DNA of 64,000 bases from Novosphingobium sp. JCM 18896 (GTDB lineage Bacteria; Pseudomonadota; Alphaproteobacteria; Sphingomonadales; Sphingomonadaceae). The stretch covers positions 434,001 to 498,000 of the forward strand of contig NZ_JAPCZF010000004.1 in assembly GCF_025938095.1 (NCBI RefSeq), written 5' to 3'. Made by a program: the position numbers and the translations under genes. Within the stretch, counting starts at the first letter, position 1; each line of letters begins with the position of its first letter. Positions 48,720 through 58,057 of the stretch are shown piece after piece. Below the pieces are notes generated by a model, which was given only the letters and a program-made list of their open reading frames with translations, was not told where the DNA came from and did not search any database.

Positions 48720-50360
48720 CTAGCTGGCGGTCAGCCACCCCCGATAATGAACGATACGGCCGATGAGCGGCAGCGCGATCGGAACGTCGAAGCAGAAGCG
48801 GCCATCCTCTTCCCACTCCTGCGCGCGCGACCGGGGCGCGAGGAAGAGCGGCAGCGGCACGCGCCAGGCCGACCAACCCACCATCCGCATCTCTAGACCG
48901 CGATGATCGCTCGGCAGGTCGAAGCGGAAGCGTAATGGTCCGAACCGTTCGACAAGGCAGTCGTCCGCCTCCTCCAGCGAACTGGCGAAGGCCCGAGCGC
49001 CGAAATGGCGCGTCCAGTGCTCGCCACCGTCGCGTTCGCTAAACGAGACGTGGAGCGGGTATCGTCCCCCAACTGGAAAGCGCATGATGCGGGCGACTAG
49101 TTTGCCGAGTGGGTTCGCGGGCCCGGTGACTTCGGCCTCGCCCGAGGCGCCGCCGTCGCGGAGAACCTCGTGGATCCGCCGCAGTGCCTGGGGCAGCTCC
49201 GCAAAGCGGCTGCCCATGACGCGGGCGTAGAGCGGTGGCCGAAGCGTTCGTTCGCTGGTCGCATGCGCGATCGCGAGGCCAGCGAAGGCGTCCTGGAAAT
49301 CGGCGAGCCTGAGGGCTTGCCCGGCGTCTCGGGCGCCGGGCGGCTCTGCGCCCGCCAGGATGCGCGCGGCAAGCGGGGGCACGGCGAGGGCCGGAATCTC
49401 GGGTCCGTCGCCGTGCTCCGCAATCAAGGTCCAACGCCGCTCCAGCCGCTGGTTGCCATCAAGGCCGAACAGGCGCAGTCTCATGGCCGATCGGTCGCTT
49501 CCCAGCCGCGCCGTCAGCCGCTGCATGGGTGCGATCCAGCGGGCGAGGCCGGCAAGCGATCCCAGCCAGCCCCAGCGGACTGGCCAGCTCAGCAGTCCCA
49601 GCGCGACGTTCTGGAAATCGAGCTCGGTGCCCGCGCGGAATATCACACTCGGCGTGCCCGGCAGACTATCCGGCATCAGTGCGAAGTCGGGCACGTCGAC
49701 GAGTGCGACGCGGCGGCCTCGGAGTGGACGCAGGCCCGCCACTTCGAAATCGATGCGGATCGGTTCCTGCCAGCCATATGCGATGTCCTCGCGCCCGCTG
49801 CGTCGAGCGCGGAAAGGCTTGCCGACCTGACCCAGGATCGCTGCCGCTACGGCAGGACCGGCCGCGGCGCGGTTCGAAGCACTGATCGCGATCTCGACTG
49901 CGGTCACTCGGTCGAGCCCTGTCGAAAGCTCTCGGACCACCGCGCCGGAAAGCGCCGGGACGCTCGACGCGCCCGAGATCAAGACGACCCCGCGTTTGCG
50001 CGCGGCGGCGTCGAGTTCCGGCACCGCGGTGACGAAAGCTCTGCTATCGGCGATATCGCAATAGTGGACCCCCGCGGCGATGCAGGCTCGCGGGATCGTG
50101 AGGTCCATGGCCTGGAACGGGCCCGAAGCATCCACGAGCAGGTCGGGGGCGTGCTGCGACAGCGCCGCGACGATGTCCGAGCGCTCGAGTTCGACGGGGA
50201 TCAGATGCGGATCGCCACGACAGAAGGCCTCCGCCTTGGCGAACGAACGTCCGGCGACGAGCACCTCCAGTCCTTGGCCTGCCAGGCGCCGGCTGATGCG
50301 GCCGCCAAAGCCGCCATAGCCCCCGAGGACGAGCACACGGCGCACGGGCTCGGCCGTCAT
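48720..50360 (-). CDS. Saccharopine-dehydrogenase-like oxidoreductase with DUF4166 domain
   Basis: 546 residues. The N-terminal NAD(P)-binding fold has VLVLGGYGGFGGRISRRLAG followed by VAGRSFAKAEAF, as in the saccharopine dehydrogenase / trans-acting enoyl reductase family. The C-terminal third (about 365-546) matches DUF4166 (RFPVGGRYPLHVSF, HWTRHFGARAFASSL, LRFRFDLPSDHRGLEMRM). The product is unknown. Its start overlaps the stop of the FAD monooxygenase gene (ATGA), so the two probably act on one substrate. Confidence 0.85.
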   Translation of the reverse strand: MTAEPVRRVLVLGGYGGFGGRISRRLAGQGLEVLVAGRSFAKAEAFCRGDPHLIPVELERSDIVAALSQHAPDLLVDASGPFQAMDLTIPRACIAAGVHYCDIADSRAFVTAVPELDAAARKRGVVLISGASSVPALSGAVVRELSTGLDRVTAVEIAISASNRAAAGPAVAAAILGQVGKPFRARRSGREDIAYGWQEPIRIDFEVAGLRPLRGRRVALVDVPDFALMPDSLPGTPSVIFRAGTELDFQNVALGLLSWPVRWGWLGSLAGLARWIAPMQRLTARLGSDRSAMRLRLFGLDGNQRLERRWTLIAEHGDGPEIPALAVPPLAARILAGAEPPGARDAGQALRLADFQDAFAGLAIAHATSERTLRPPLYARVMGSRFAELPQALRRIHEVLRDGGASGEAEVTGPANPLGKLVARIMRFPVGGRYPLHVSFSERDGGEHWTRHFGARAFASSLEEADDCLVERFGPLRFRFDLPSDHRGLEMRMVGWSAWRVPLPLFLAPRSRAQEWEEDGRFCFDVPIALPLIGRIVHYRGWLTAS

Positions 50361-51598
50361 GCCGGCAAGGCCTGGGTTTCGACCAAGGCAGAATATTCCT
50401 CTAGGCCTAGTGTGCCGAGCGGATCACCGATCAAGCCGCTGACCATCGATGCCTGGATGGCGGTGGCGGGCCAGAGCTTCGAGACAGGGCCGACCAATCG
50501 ATCGCGTACGAAGGGCAGCAGGCGGCTGTCGGACTGGTAGACCGGCGTGAACAAGCAGGTCAGCGCCTGGTAGAGTTTGACGTGGCGACGACGCAACGCA
50601 ATCGCCTCTGTGAGCGCTTGCGCGATGTCTCCATGCTCCGACAAGGCCCTCGCCAGGGCCCAGGCATCGAGCAGCGCCATGTTCGCCCCCTGGCCCAACT
50701 GCGGGCTGGCCGAGTGCCAGGCATCGCCGATGTGCACCAGCCTGTCTTCCAGGGGTGTTTTCAGGGTGCGGTGGGCATAGCGGGCAAAGGTCAGTTGATC
50801 GCGATCGACGATCTGCTCGAGGAAGGGCTCGCACTCGGGCCAGAGCGCCAGAACTTCCTGTTTCCAGGCGGCCAGTCCGGTTTCTCGCGACCGCGGATAG
50901 TCCGTGCCTTTGAGGGACCAGAAGAAGGCCGCACGCAGGGTCTCACCGGCGCCGACACCCAAGGGCAGTACACCCGCCATGGTGCTCGACCGGCGATAGC
51001 GTTGCGACAGTGTGTGGGGATCGAGGGGGCTGCCGCCGGGCCAATCGAGACTGGCCCAAAGCGCACCATAGTCCAACTCGTAGCCGGTGGGCGGAGCCAA
51101 GGCCGAACGCGTTCCCAGTCCATCGACGACAAGATCGAAGCCTTCGCTGGCTTGTCCGTCAGCGAAGAGCAGCGACCGTCCGCCGGCGACAAGCCGCGAG
51201 CCGACGACGGTGTGATCCGTGCGAATATCGATGCCTTCGGCCAGGATCGCGTCATGCAGGGCGGCGAACAGACTGGCGCGGTGGATGCCGATGCCGAAGC
51301 GGTCGCCGCGCGGCATCGCCGAATAGCTTACATCCAGGACCACGCGGTCGCCGGCCCGGCCGAACAAGCGGTCGATCCGGGCACCTTCGTGCCGGATCCG
51401 CTCCGCCAGGTGCAATTTCGCGAGCACGGCCAGCCCCGTCGGCTGGATCATCAGGCCGGATCCGATAGGCCTCGGCTTTTCGAACCGTTCGAACAGGGCA
51501 ACGCGTTCGCCGGCGCGCGCGAGCAGGAGCCCGGTCGCCAAGCCGCCGATTCCGCATCCGGCAATGGCTATCGACCGTCGCTTCATTGCTTGCGTCAT
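50357..51598 (-). CDS. FAD-dependent monooxygenase (PHBH/UbiH type)
   Basis: 413 residues from ATG 51598; ATG 51586 is possible and a TTG at 51652 is unlikely. The Rossmann motif is IAGCGIGGLATGLLLARAG, the DG motif is VVDGLGTRSAL, and the GD motif GDAWHSASPQLGQGANMALLDA closes the FAD site. Class A flavoprotein hydroxylases of this type oxidise aromatic or polycyclic compounds with NAD(P)H and oxygen. It is the first gene of a two-gene unit with the DUF4166 oxidoreductase. The substrate is not known. Confidence 0.88.
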   Translation of the reverse strand: MTQAMKRRSIAIAGCGIGGLATGLLLARAGERVALFERFEKPRPIGSGLMIQPTGLAVLAKLHLAERIRHEGARIDRLFGRAGDRVVLDVSYSAMPRGDRFGIGIHRASLFAALHDAILAEGIDIRTDHTVVGSRLVAGGRSLLFADGQASEGFDLVVDGLGTRSALAPPTGYELDYGALWASLDWPGGSPLDPHTLSQRYRRSSTMAGVLPLGVGAGETLRAAFFWSLKGTDYPRSRETGLAAWKQEVLALWPECEPFLEQIVDRDQLTFARYAHRTLKTPLEDRLVHIGDAWHSASPQLGQGANMALLDAWALARALSEHGDIAQALTEAIALRRRHVKLYQALTCLFTPVYQSDSRLLPFVRDRLVGPVSKLWPATAIQASMVSGLIGDPLGTLGLEEYSALVETQALPA

Positions 51599-51758
51599 AG
51601 CGCGCAAGAATGACCAAAAACAAACCCCGCCCCAGCGAGCCGGGTCCGCCAACTCATAGCGTCAGGCGCGTCTCGTCCATGCGCCGTTTGCCGTATTCCC
51701 CGGTCGGATGCCTGGGGCGCAGGAATCGTGGGCTTTCCAGCCAGATTCGGAGCGGCCC

Positions 51759-52382
51759 ATGGAACAACCAATCCCCTCGCGTCGCCAGTTCCTCGCGGCC
51801 GTGGGCAACCTGGCCAGCGTCGGCTGGATCACGCTGAACTGGCCGCAGATCGCGGTGGCGGCCGAACATGCCGATCATGCCGGTCACGACGCGGCGGCGG
51901 GACCCACCAGCCTGACCACCTTGACCGCGGCAGAGGCGGCCGAGGTCGACGCGATCGCCAACCGGATCGTGCCCGGTGGCGCCACCCCCGGTGCCCGCGA
52001 TGCGCGGGTGATCTACTTCATCGACAATGCGCTCGGCAGCTTCTTCGCCGGCCAGTTGCCCGCCTTTCGCAAGGGCCTGACCGAGTTCGGCAGCGCCTAT
52101 GCCGCGCGCTACGGCGCCGGCGCGCCGTTCTCCGCGGCGCCCGAGGCGCAGCAGACCGCCTGGCTGAAGGAGGCGGACAAGACGCCCTTCTTCACGGCGG
52201 TGCGGCGCCTGACCGTGCTCGGCCTGATCGCGCTGCCCAAGTACGGCGGCAACCACGACAACCTCGGCTGGAAGCTGATCGGGGTCGAGGACAACCACTA
52301 TTGGGAGCCGCCTTTCGGTTACTACGACCGCGATTACGCGGGCTTCGAACCCTATCCCGGCACCAAGCCCTACACCGCCTGA
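51759..52382 (+). CDS. Gluconate 2-dehydrogenase subunit 3-family protein, Tat-exported
   Basis: 207 residues from ATG 51759, with GGAG six bases before it. A twin-arginine leader (PSRRQFLAAVGNLASVGW) is followed by the small-subunit domain (AAEAAEVDAIANRIVPGG, ARVIYFIDNALGSFFAGQ, WEPPFGYYDRDYAGFEPYPG). In gluconate-type dehydrogenases this subunit carries the Tat signal and escorts the FAD subunit to the periplasm. The FAD subunit gene follows after 13 bases. Confidence 0.88.
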   Translation: MEQPIPSRRQFLAAVGNLASVGWITLNWPQIAVAAEHADHAGHDAAAGPTSLTTLTAAEAAEVDAIANRIVPGGATPGARDARVIYFIDNALGSFFAGQLPAFRKGLTEFGSAYAARYGAGAPFSAAPEAQQTAWLKEADKTPFFTAVRRLTVLGLIALPKYGGNHDNLGWKLIGVEDNHYWEPPFGYYDRDYAGFEPYPGTKPYTA

Positions 52383-52395
52383 CGGAGCCCGCCTC

Positions 52396-54045
52396 ATGGA
52401 TCGCAAGACATTCAAGACCAGCGAGACGGTCGACTTCATCGTCGTCGGTTCGGGTTCCTCGGGCGGCATCATGGCGCGCGAGCTGGCGCGCGCCGGCAAC
52501 AGCGTCGTCGTGATGGAGCAGGGCCCGCGCATGGAGGCGCACGAGTTCGAGCACGACGAGCTCAAATACCGCCAACTCTCGGGCATCACCAATAACCCGG
52601 CGACCAATCCGCAGACCTTCCGCCGCGACGCGACCGAGAAGGCCGAGCGTACCGCCGGCCGCAATCCGCTGACCTATGCGCGCGTCGTCGGCGGCAGCTC
52701 GACCCATTTCAACGCCAACTTCTGGCGCCTGCACGAGATCGATTTCATCGAGGGTAGCCGCTACGGCGGCATCGAAGGCGCGAGCCTGGTCGACTGGCCG
52801 ATCACCTATGCCGAACTCGAACCCTATTACACCAAGGTGGAGTGGGAAGTCGGCGTCTCGGGCCTGGCGGGCGCGAGCCCGTTCGATCCCTGGCGTTCGA
52901 AGCCCTATCCGATGCCGCCGCTGCCGGTGAAGTCCTCGGGCGTGCTGTTCGAGCGCGGCGCACGCAAGCTCGGGCTGCATCCGTTCCCGGCGCCGATGGC
53001 GATCAATTCGGTGACCTATCGCGACCGCCCGGCCTGCGCGCAGTGCGGCCTGTGCGGCGGCTTCGCCTGCGAGGTCATGGCCAAGTCGTCGTCGGTCTGG
53101 ACCGTGATCCCCGAGGCAGAGGCCACCGGCCGCTGCGAGGTGCGCTCCGAGAGCTACGTCTTCCGCATCGGCATGAACAAGGCCGGACGCACGACCGGCG
53201 TCTACTACTACGACAGCGACCGCAAGGAGCAGTTCCAGAACGCGCGCGCCGTCGTGGTCTGCGCCAATGGCGCCGAGACGCCGAAGCTGTTGCTCAACTC
53301 CGCCACCAACGGTTTCGAGCAGGGCCTGGCCAATTCGAGCGGCAAGGTCGGTCGCTACCTGATGTTCAACAAGGGCGGCGGTGCCCAGGCGCGGTTCGAG
53401 CATCCGCTCAACGAATACAAGGGCGCCAACGTCACGCGCATCATGCACGACTTCTACGATTCCGATCCCAAGCGCGGCTTCTACGGCGGCGGCGGCTTCG
53501 ATGCGCGCTCGGGCGGGCCGCTGACCTGGGGCCAGAGCGTGCCCAAGGGGACGCCCAACTGGGGGCCGGAGTTCAAGGAATACCTCGAGTCCTACACCTA
53601 CTGGATGAACTGCTCGGGCCACGGCACCTCGCTGGCGCAGGAGACCAACCGCGTCGACATCGATCCCGAGCTCAAGGACGACTGGGGTGTCCCGGCGATC
53701 CGCGTGACCTACAAGGACCATCCCGACGACGTGAAGCATGCCAAGTGGCAGGTCGAGCGCGCGGTCGAGATCATGGACGCGGCCGGGGCCGTGCAGATCG
53801 TCCCGGGTGAGGTCGGCGAGGCCAGCGGCGGCGTCCACCTGCTCGGCACTTGCCGCATGGGCAACGATGCGGGTTCGTCGGTGATCGACAAGTACCACCG
53901 CACGCACGACGTCAAGAACTTGTTCCTCTGCGACGGTTCGAGCATGGTGACTTCGGGACGCGGCCAGCCGACCCAGACGATCGAGGCGCTGGCCTTCCGC
54001 GCTGCCGATCACATCGCCAAGTTCGCGAAAGCCGGCGAAATCTGA
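52396..54045 (+). CDS. GMC-family FAD dehydrogenase, large subunit
   Basis: 549 residues. The FAD-binding N terminus has FIVVGSGSSGGIMARELARAG and VVVMEQGPRM; the middle has YARVVGGSSTHFNANFWRL; the C-terminal GMC domain has GGVHLLGTCRMGND and LFLCDGSSMVTSGRGQPTQTIEAL. It oxidises an alcohol or sugar, probably in the periplasm through the Tat-bearing partner encoded just upstream. It has no signal of its own. The usual cytochrome c third subunit is not encoded nearby, so the electron acceptor is open. Confidence 0.9.
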   Translation: MDRKTFKTSETVDFIVVGSGSSGGIMARELARAGNSVVVMEQGPRMEAHEFEHDELKYRQLSGITNNPATNPQTFRRDATEKAERTAGRNPLTYARVVGGSSTHFNANFWRLHEIDFIEGSRYGGIEGASLVDWPITYAELEPYYTKVEWEVGVSGLAGASPFDPWRSKPYPMPPLPVKSSGVLFERGARKLGLHPFPAPMAINSVTYRDRPACAQCGLCGGFACEVMAKSSSVWTVIPEAEATGRCEVRSESYVFRIGMNKAGRTTGVYYYDSDRKEQFQNARAVVVCANGAETPKLLLNSATNGFEQGLANSSGKVGRYLMFNKGGGAQARFEHPLNEYKGANVTRIMHDFYDSDPKRGFYGGGGFDARSGGPLTWGQSVPKGTPNWGPEFKEYLESYTYWMNCSGHGTSLAQETNRVDIDPELKDDWGVPAIRVTYKDHPDDVKHAKWQVERAVEIMDAAGAVQIVPGEVGEASGGVHLLGTCRMGNDAGSSVIDKYHRTHDVKNLFLCDGSSMVTSGRGQPTQTIEALAFRAADHIAKFAKAGEI

Positions 54046-54119
54046 TCGCGCGAGTGGACGGTTTGCGGGACCTGACGGTCCGCCTATAGTGCGGACTGGC
54101 CTGCAACCGGGGGATCATC

Positions 54120-55934
54120 ATGGAACGCCGTACCTTCGTCCTTGGCGCGGCTGCAGCGACGATCGCGCCGATGCGCCTTGCCGCCGCGCCCACCGCCGGA
54201 GCCGGCGACAAGGCGTTGCACGAGCTGCTCGATCGCATCTTCCACGTGCGGCTCGACGAGGAGCCCGAAAGCGCGACGAACCTCGGGCTCGACACGGGCC
54301 GCCGCGCGCCGCTCAAGGCCCGGCTCGACGATCTGTCGGGGGCGGCCAGCGCCCGGCGGCTCGCCCGGGCCAAGGCCGATCTCGCAGCGCTCCGCAGGAT
54401 CGACGTGGCGACGCTCTCACGCTTCGCGCGGATCGATCACGAGGTCATGGCCTATCAGCTCGACAGGGCGATCACCGGGGCCGAGCGCTTTCCCTATGGC
54501 GGCGGTTTCTCGCGCGGCTCGATCTGGTCGCCCTATGTCCTGAGCCAACTCAGCGGCGCCTATCGCGACGTGCCGGACTTTCTCGACGCGCAGGTGCGCG
54601 TGCGCGACGCGGTCGAAGCCGACGCCTATCTATCGCGGCTCGAGGCCTTTCCCAAGGCGATCGACGACAACAACGAGCAGCAGCGCGGTGACGCCGCCAA
54701 GGGCGCGTTCGCGCCCGACTACATCCTCGATACGACTTTGCGCCTGCTCGCCGCGGCGCGCGACGTGCCCGCCGAGCAGAGCGTGATGGTCGCGAGCTTC
54801 GCCAGGAAACTGGCCGAGGCCGGGCTCCCGGCAGGCCGCGTGGCGCGGGCGACGGCGATCGTCGAACAGAAGGTCTTCCCGGCGCTGGACCGTCAGCGCG
54901 CCTTGGTCACCGAGCTGCGCGGCAGGGCGGTGCACGACGCCGGCTGCTGGCGCCTGCCCGATGGCGAGGCCTACTATGCCGCTGCGGCCGAAGCGGCGAC
55001 GACGGTGCGGATGAGCGGCGACGAGATCCATCGGCTCGGGCTCGAACAGGTCGCCGAACTCGGCGGGCGGATCGATGCGATCCTCAAGGCGCAGGGCATG
55101 AGCCAGGGCACGGTCGGCGAACGGCTAATCGAGCTCAACAAGCGGCCCGATCAGCTCTATGCCAACACCGACGAGGGGCGGGCGGCGCTGCTCGCGCAGC
55201 TGAACCGGCAGATCGAGGCTATGTACCGGCGGCTGCCCGAGGTCTTCGCCACGCTGCCCAAGGCGCCGGTCGAAGTGCGCCGCGTTCCGCCGAGCATCCA
55301 GGCCGGCGCGCCGGGCGGTTACTACGAGGCGGCCACGCTCGATGGTTCGCGGCCGGGCATCTACTACATCAATCTGCGCGATACGTTCGATCGCCCCAAG
55401 TTCGGCCTCGCCACCTTGACCCATCACGAGGCGGTGCCCGGCCATCACCTCCAGGTCATGGCGGCGCTGGAAAGCCCGGAGATCCCGCTCGTCCGCCGCC
55501 GCGCCGGGTTCTCGGGCTACTCCGAGGGCTGGGCGCTCTATTCGGAACAGCTCGCCGACGAGCTGGGCATGTTCGAGGGCGATCCGCTGGGGCAGGTCGG
55601 CTATCTGCAATCGCTGTTGTTCCGCGCGACCCGGCTCGTGGTCGACAGCGGCATGCATGCCAAGCGCTGGAGCCGTGAAAAGGCGACCGACTATTTCATG
55701 GCCGCTACGGGCATCGCGCGCGGACGCAGCCAGGGCGAGATCGACCGTTACACGGTCTGGCCGGGGCAGGCCTGCAGCTACAAGATCGGCCACACCGCCT
55801 GGGTGCGCCTGCGCGACGAGGCCAAGAAGAATCCGGCTTTCACGCTCAAGGAATTCCACGCCGTGCTGGCTTACGGATCGATGCCGCTCGCGGTGCTGGA
55901 AAAGGTCGTTCGAGAACGCTGGGCCGTGCGCTAA
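54120..55934 (+). CDS. DUF885-family protein, probable exported metal-dependent hydrolase
   Basis: 604 residues. The N terminus ERRTFVLGAAAATIAPM looks like a Tat-type leader. The DUF885 hallmark HHEAVPGHHLQ (HExxPGHHLQ, a zinc-ligand pattern) lies at about residues 436-446, followed by SGYSEGWALYSEQLADELG and the C-terminal WPGQACSYKIGH. Family members are predicted peptidases or carboxypeptidase-like hydrolases; the substrate is unknown. It stands alone, 74 bases after the GMC gene, and ends at a hairpin terminator. Confidence 0.85.
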   Translation: MERRTFVLGAAAATIAPMRLAAAPTAGAGDKALHELLDRIFHVRLDEEPESATNLGLDTGRRAPLKARLDDLSGAASARRLARAKADLAALRRIDVATLSRFARIDHEVMAYQLDRAITGAERFPYGGGFSRGSIWSPYVLSQLSGAYRDVPDFLDAQVRVRDAVEADAYLSRLEAFPKAIDDNNEQQRGDAAKGAFAPDYILDTTLRLLAAARDVPAEQSVMVASFARKLAEAGLPAGRVARATAIVEQKVFPALDRQRALVTELRGRAVHDAGCWRLPDGEAYYAAAAEAATTVRMSGDEIHRLGLEQVAELGGRIDAILKAQGMSQGTVGERLIELNKRPDQLYANTDEGRAALLAQLNRQIEAMYRRLPEVFATLPKAPVEVRRVPPSIQAGAPGGYYEAATLDGSRPGIYYINLRDTFDRPKFGLATLTHHEAVPGHHLQVMAALESPEIPLVRRRAGFSGYSEGWALYSEQLADELGMFEGDPLGQVGYLQSLLFRATRLVVDSGMHAKRWSREKATDYFMAATGIARGRSQGEIDRYTVWPGQACSYKIGHTAWVRLRDEAKKNPAFTLKEFHAVLAYGSMPLAVLEKVVRERWAVR

Positions 55935-55939
55935 CGAAA

Positions 55940-55974
55940 ACGCCGGGCCGTCCGCTAAGCGGGCGACCCGGCGT
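55940..55974. terminator. Hairpin terminator between convergent genes
   Basis: Arms of 16 bases (55940-55955 and 55959-55974) pair at 14 positions around a TAA loop, with an A run on the left side. It begins six bases after the DUF885 stop and lies before the stop of the minus-strand membrane protein gene. Confidence 0.75.
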
Positions 55975-55992
55975 CCTGTAATTCGGCGGTGT

Positions 55993-56637
55993 TCAGGCCG
56001 GGGTCGCTGCGAAGTCCAGCGAGGTCTCGGGTTCTTCCGCCAGCAGCTTGCGGACCCGCGAGCGGAACAGATAGTTCTCGAGGAAGTGGCCGACGACCCA
56101 CAGCGCGAAGAAGATGCCCATGAAGACGTAGGCGGTGGTCATCGAGGGCTTGCGGTTCCGCTTGCCCATTTCCTCGCCGCCCTTCTTCTTTTCGGGCTTC
56201 GGCGCGCCGAGCATCTGGTCGACCGCGTTCATCGGCACGTCCTCGGGCTTGACCAGCTGCCGCTTCTTGGCGGCCTCGGCCTTGGCGGCGACGACTTCGG
56301 GCGGATTGCGCCATTTGTCCATCGCCACGCCGAGCTGGCCGACCGCGTAGAACATCAGCGGCGCCAGGAAGCAGGCCAGCAGCGCCTTGCTCATCATGTC
56401 GAAGCGCAGCACGCCGTCGGTGACGCGGAGCGTGCCGCCGTCGAAGACCGACATCTTGTCCTGCGGGCGCTGGCGCGACTTGGTGAAGGTCAGCGTGTCG
56501 CCGTCGATCCGGCGGGTGGTGTTCTCTTCCTGAAACAGGATGTCGATCTTGCTGAAGACCGCCGCGGGCGATTGGCTCGATCCCGTATCGACAGAGCCCC
56601 TAACGCGCCAGATCCAGTCGATGAAACGTAGGTTCAC
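55993..56637 (-). CDS. Two-helix membrane protein downstream of a fatty acid hydroxylase, 214 aa
   Basis: I chose GTG 56637 because AAGGAAAACCC lies just before it; longer frames run upstream but overlap the promoter side of this gap. An N-terminal soluble part of about 85 residues (FIDWIWRVRGSVDTG, FTKSRQRPQDKMSVFDGG, possibly PH-like) precedes TM1 (ALLACFLAPLMFYAVGQLG), a charged Lys/Glu-rich linker, and TM2 (AYVFMGIFFALWVVGHFLE). I do not recognise a named family. It follows the hydroxylase-type gene by 100 bases on the same strand and may be its membrane partner. Confidence 0.7.
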   Translation of the reverse strand: MNLRFIDWIWRVRGSVDTGSSQSPAAVFSKIDILFQEENTTRRIDGDTLTFTKSRQRPQDKMSVFDGGTLRVTDGVLRFDMMSKALLACFLAPLMFYAVGQLGVAMDKWRNPPEVVAAKAEAAKKRQLVKPEDVPMNAVDQMLGAPKPEKKKGGEEMGKRNRKPSMTTAYVFMGIFFALWVVGHFLENYLFRSRVRKLLAEEPETSLDFAATPA

Positions 56638-56737
56638 GGGTTTTCCTTCGAGATAGCGACGCGATGATGTTGTCTCGTGGTTGCGAACCTCGCGGCGCCG
56701 GCTGCTGAGGGGGACCAGCACCGCGAGGTCGCTTGCG

Positions 56738-57730
56738 TCATTCGGCCGGGACCGCGACCATGCCGCGACGTGCGCCGAACTTCGCCTTGAGCAGCTTGTA
56801 CGGCTCTGTGAACGTGTAGTGCATCGTTTCCCAGATCGACATGCGGCGGCCGCCTTCCTGGCCCAGGAGCTCGGCCTCGCCATCGCGGCAGGTGCCGTGC
56901 ATGCGGTCGATGAAGATCCAGGTGCCGGCGTAGTTGCTGCGGGTGCTGTCGTAGTCCTGAGCGTGATGCAGGCTGTGGTGCTCGGTCGTGTTGAAGATTT
57001 TGAACCACCACTTCGGCGTGTTGAAGCGGATGTTGCAGTGCTGGTAGGTGCCGACCGCCAGGCCGAAGGCACCGGCCAGCAGGGCCGCGCGCGGCAGGAA
57101 GTCGAACAGCCCGCCGACGCCGAGGCCGATCAGGAAGATCTCGATCGGGTTGCCGATGCTGCCCTTCTGGATGTTGAGCTGCGTGACGAAGTGGTGCGGC
57201 GCGTGGGTGACCCACAGCGGGTACCAGTTGTGCATGCCGCGGTGCATCCAGTACTGGAAGTAGTCACCGATGAACGAGATCGCGAAGGCCTGGATCAGCA
57301 GGGGCAGGCCCATGAACCAGGCGAACTTGGCGAGGTCGAACGTGTCCTGGAACCAGGTGATGATCGCGTCGCTGTTAATCGGCGCGAAGAACACGCGGAC
57401 GACCATCATGCCCATGGCCACGTAGAAGGTGTCGCAAGCGAGCTCCTTCCAGGTGTGCTGCCAGCTCTTGTAGCGGGGGCTGACCCACTCCATCGCCAGC
57501 ATGAAGAACTTGACGCCGAGGCCGATCCACAAGGTGACCGACGGCTTGATCCACTCGGCGGGCGCATAATAGTAGAACGCGACGACCGCGAGCAGGAATG
57601 CCGGCTGGAAGTGGGTGAAAAAGGCTTGCTTGACCGGGCCGCCTTCGACGCGGCCGAGATTGTCCAGTCCCATGGTGACGGGTGCGCTTACCATGTAGGA
57701 CGGTCTGTCGATTGTGATCGCTTCACTCAT
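56738..57730 (-). CDS. Sterol desaturase / fatty acid hydroxylase superfamily protein
   Basis: 330 residues, an integral membrane di-iron enzyme. The His clusters are in order: WMHRGMHN, THAPHH and TEHHSLHH, spaced by hydrophobic helices (TLWIGLGVKFFMLAMEWV, LLIQAFAISFIGDYFQYW). It would hydroxylate or desaturate a lipid, sterol or carotenoid with oxygen. A substrate cannot be assigned. It is probably in an operon with the 214-residue membrane protein, which may carry electrons or stabilise it. Confidence 0.9.
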   Translation of the reverse strand: MSEAITIDRPSYMVSAPVTMGLDNLGRVEGGPVKQAFFTHFQPAFLLAVVAFYYYAPAEWIKPSVTLWIGLGVKFFMLAMEWVSPRYKSWQHTWKELACDTFYVAMGMMVVRVFFAPINSDAIITWFQDTFDLAKFAWFMGLPLLIQAFAISFIGDYFQYWMHRGMHNWYPLWVTHAPHHFVTQLNIQKGSIGNPIEIFLIGLGVGGLFDFLPRAALLAGAFGLAVGTYQHCNIRFNTPKWWFKIFNTTEHHSLHHAQDYDSTRSNYAGTWIFIDRMHGTCRDGEAELLGQEGGRRMSIWETMHYTFTEPYKLLKAKFGARRGMVAVPAE

Positions 57731-58016
57731 TGGCGGAACCCTTGATGAGGCACTAGGCGTTGGTATCAGGCCCTACTGGCATCCTCGCGGTATTGCGGGC
57801 CGCCGGGGGCGATCAGACGTTCTGGAATGATGTAAAAATCCAAGGCAAAGCGGCAGATACTTGTCGCCAATGATCGGCATAGATCATCCCTATGACCAAG
57901 GCGCAGTAACGGCGCGAGGGCGCGGTTCGGCGTGGCTTCGGGCTGGGTGGCGTCAGGCGACTGGCCGGGATCGGGCGATGAAAATCCACCGCGGTATGGG
58001 TTTCATCTTCAAGAAG
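57731..58016. other. Intergenic region, promoter side of the hydroxylase gene
   Basis: With the hairpin that follows, about 330 bases lie between two minus-strand genes. It should hold the hydroxylase promoter. I see a weak inverted repeat TGATC-N6-GATCA near 57870-57886 and no convincing gene. Confidence 0.4.
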
Positions 58017-58045
58017 TCGGGGCCCGCCTGAACGACAGGCCCCGA
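58017..58045 (-). terminator. Hairpin after the 816-residue TonB receptor gene
   Basis: TCGGGGCC (58017-58024) and GGCCCCGA (58038-58045) form a perfect 8-bp stem with a 13-base loop, 12 bases past the receptor stop codon. There is no T tract. Confidence 0.55.
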
Positions 58046-58057
58046 TAGTTCGGAGTA

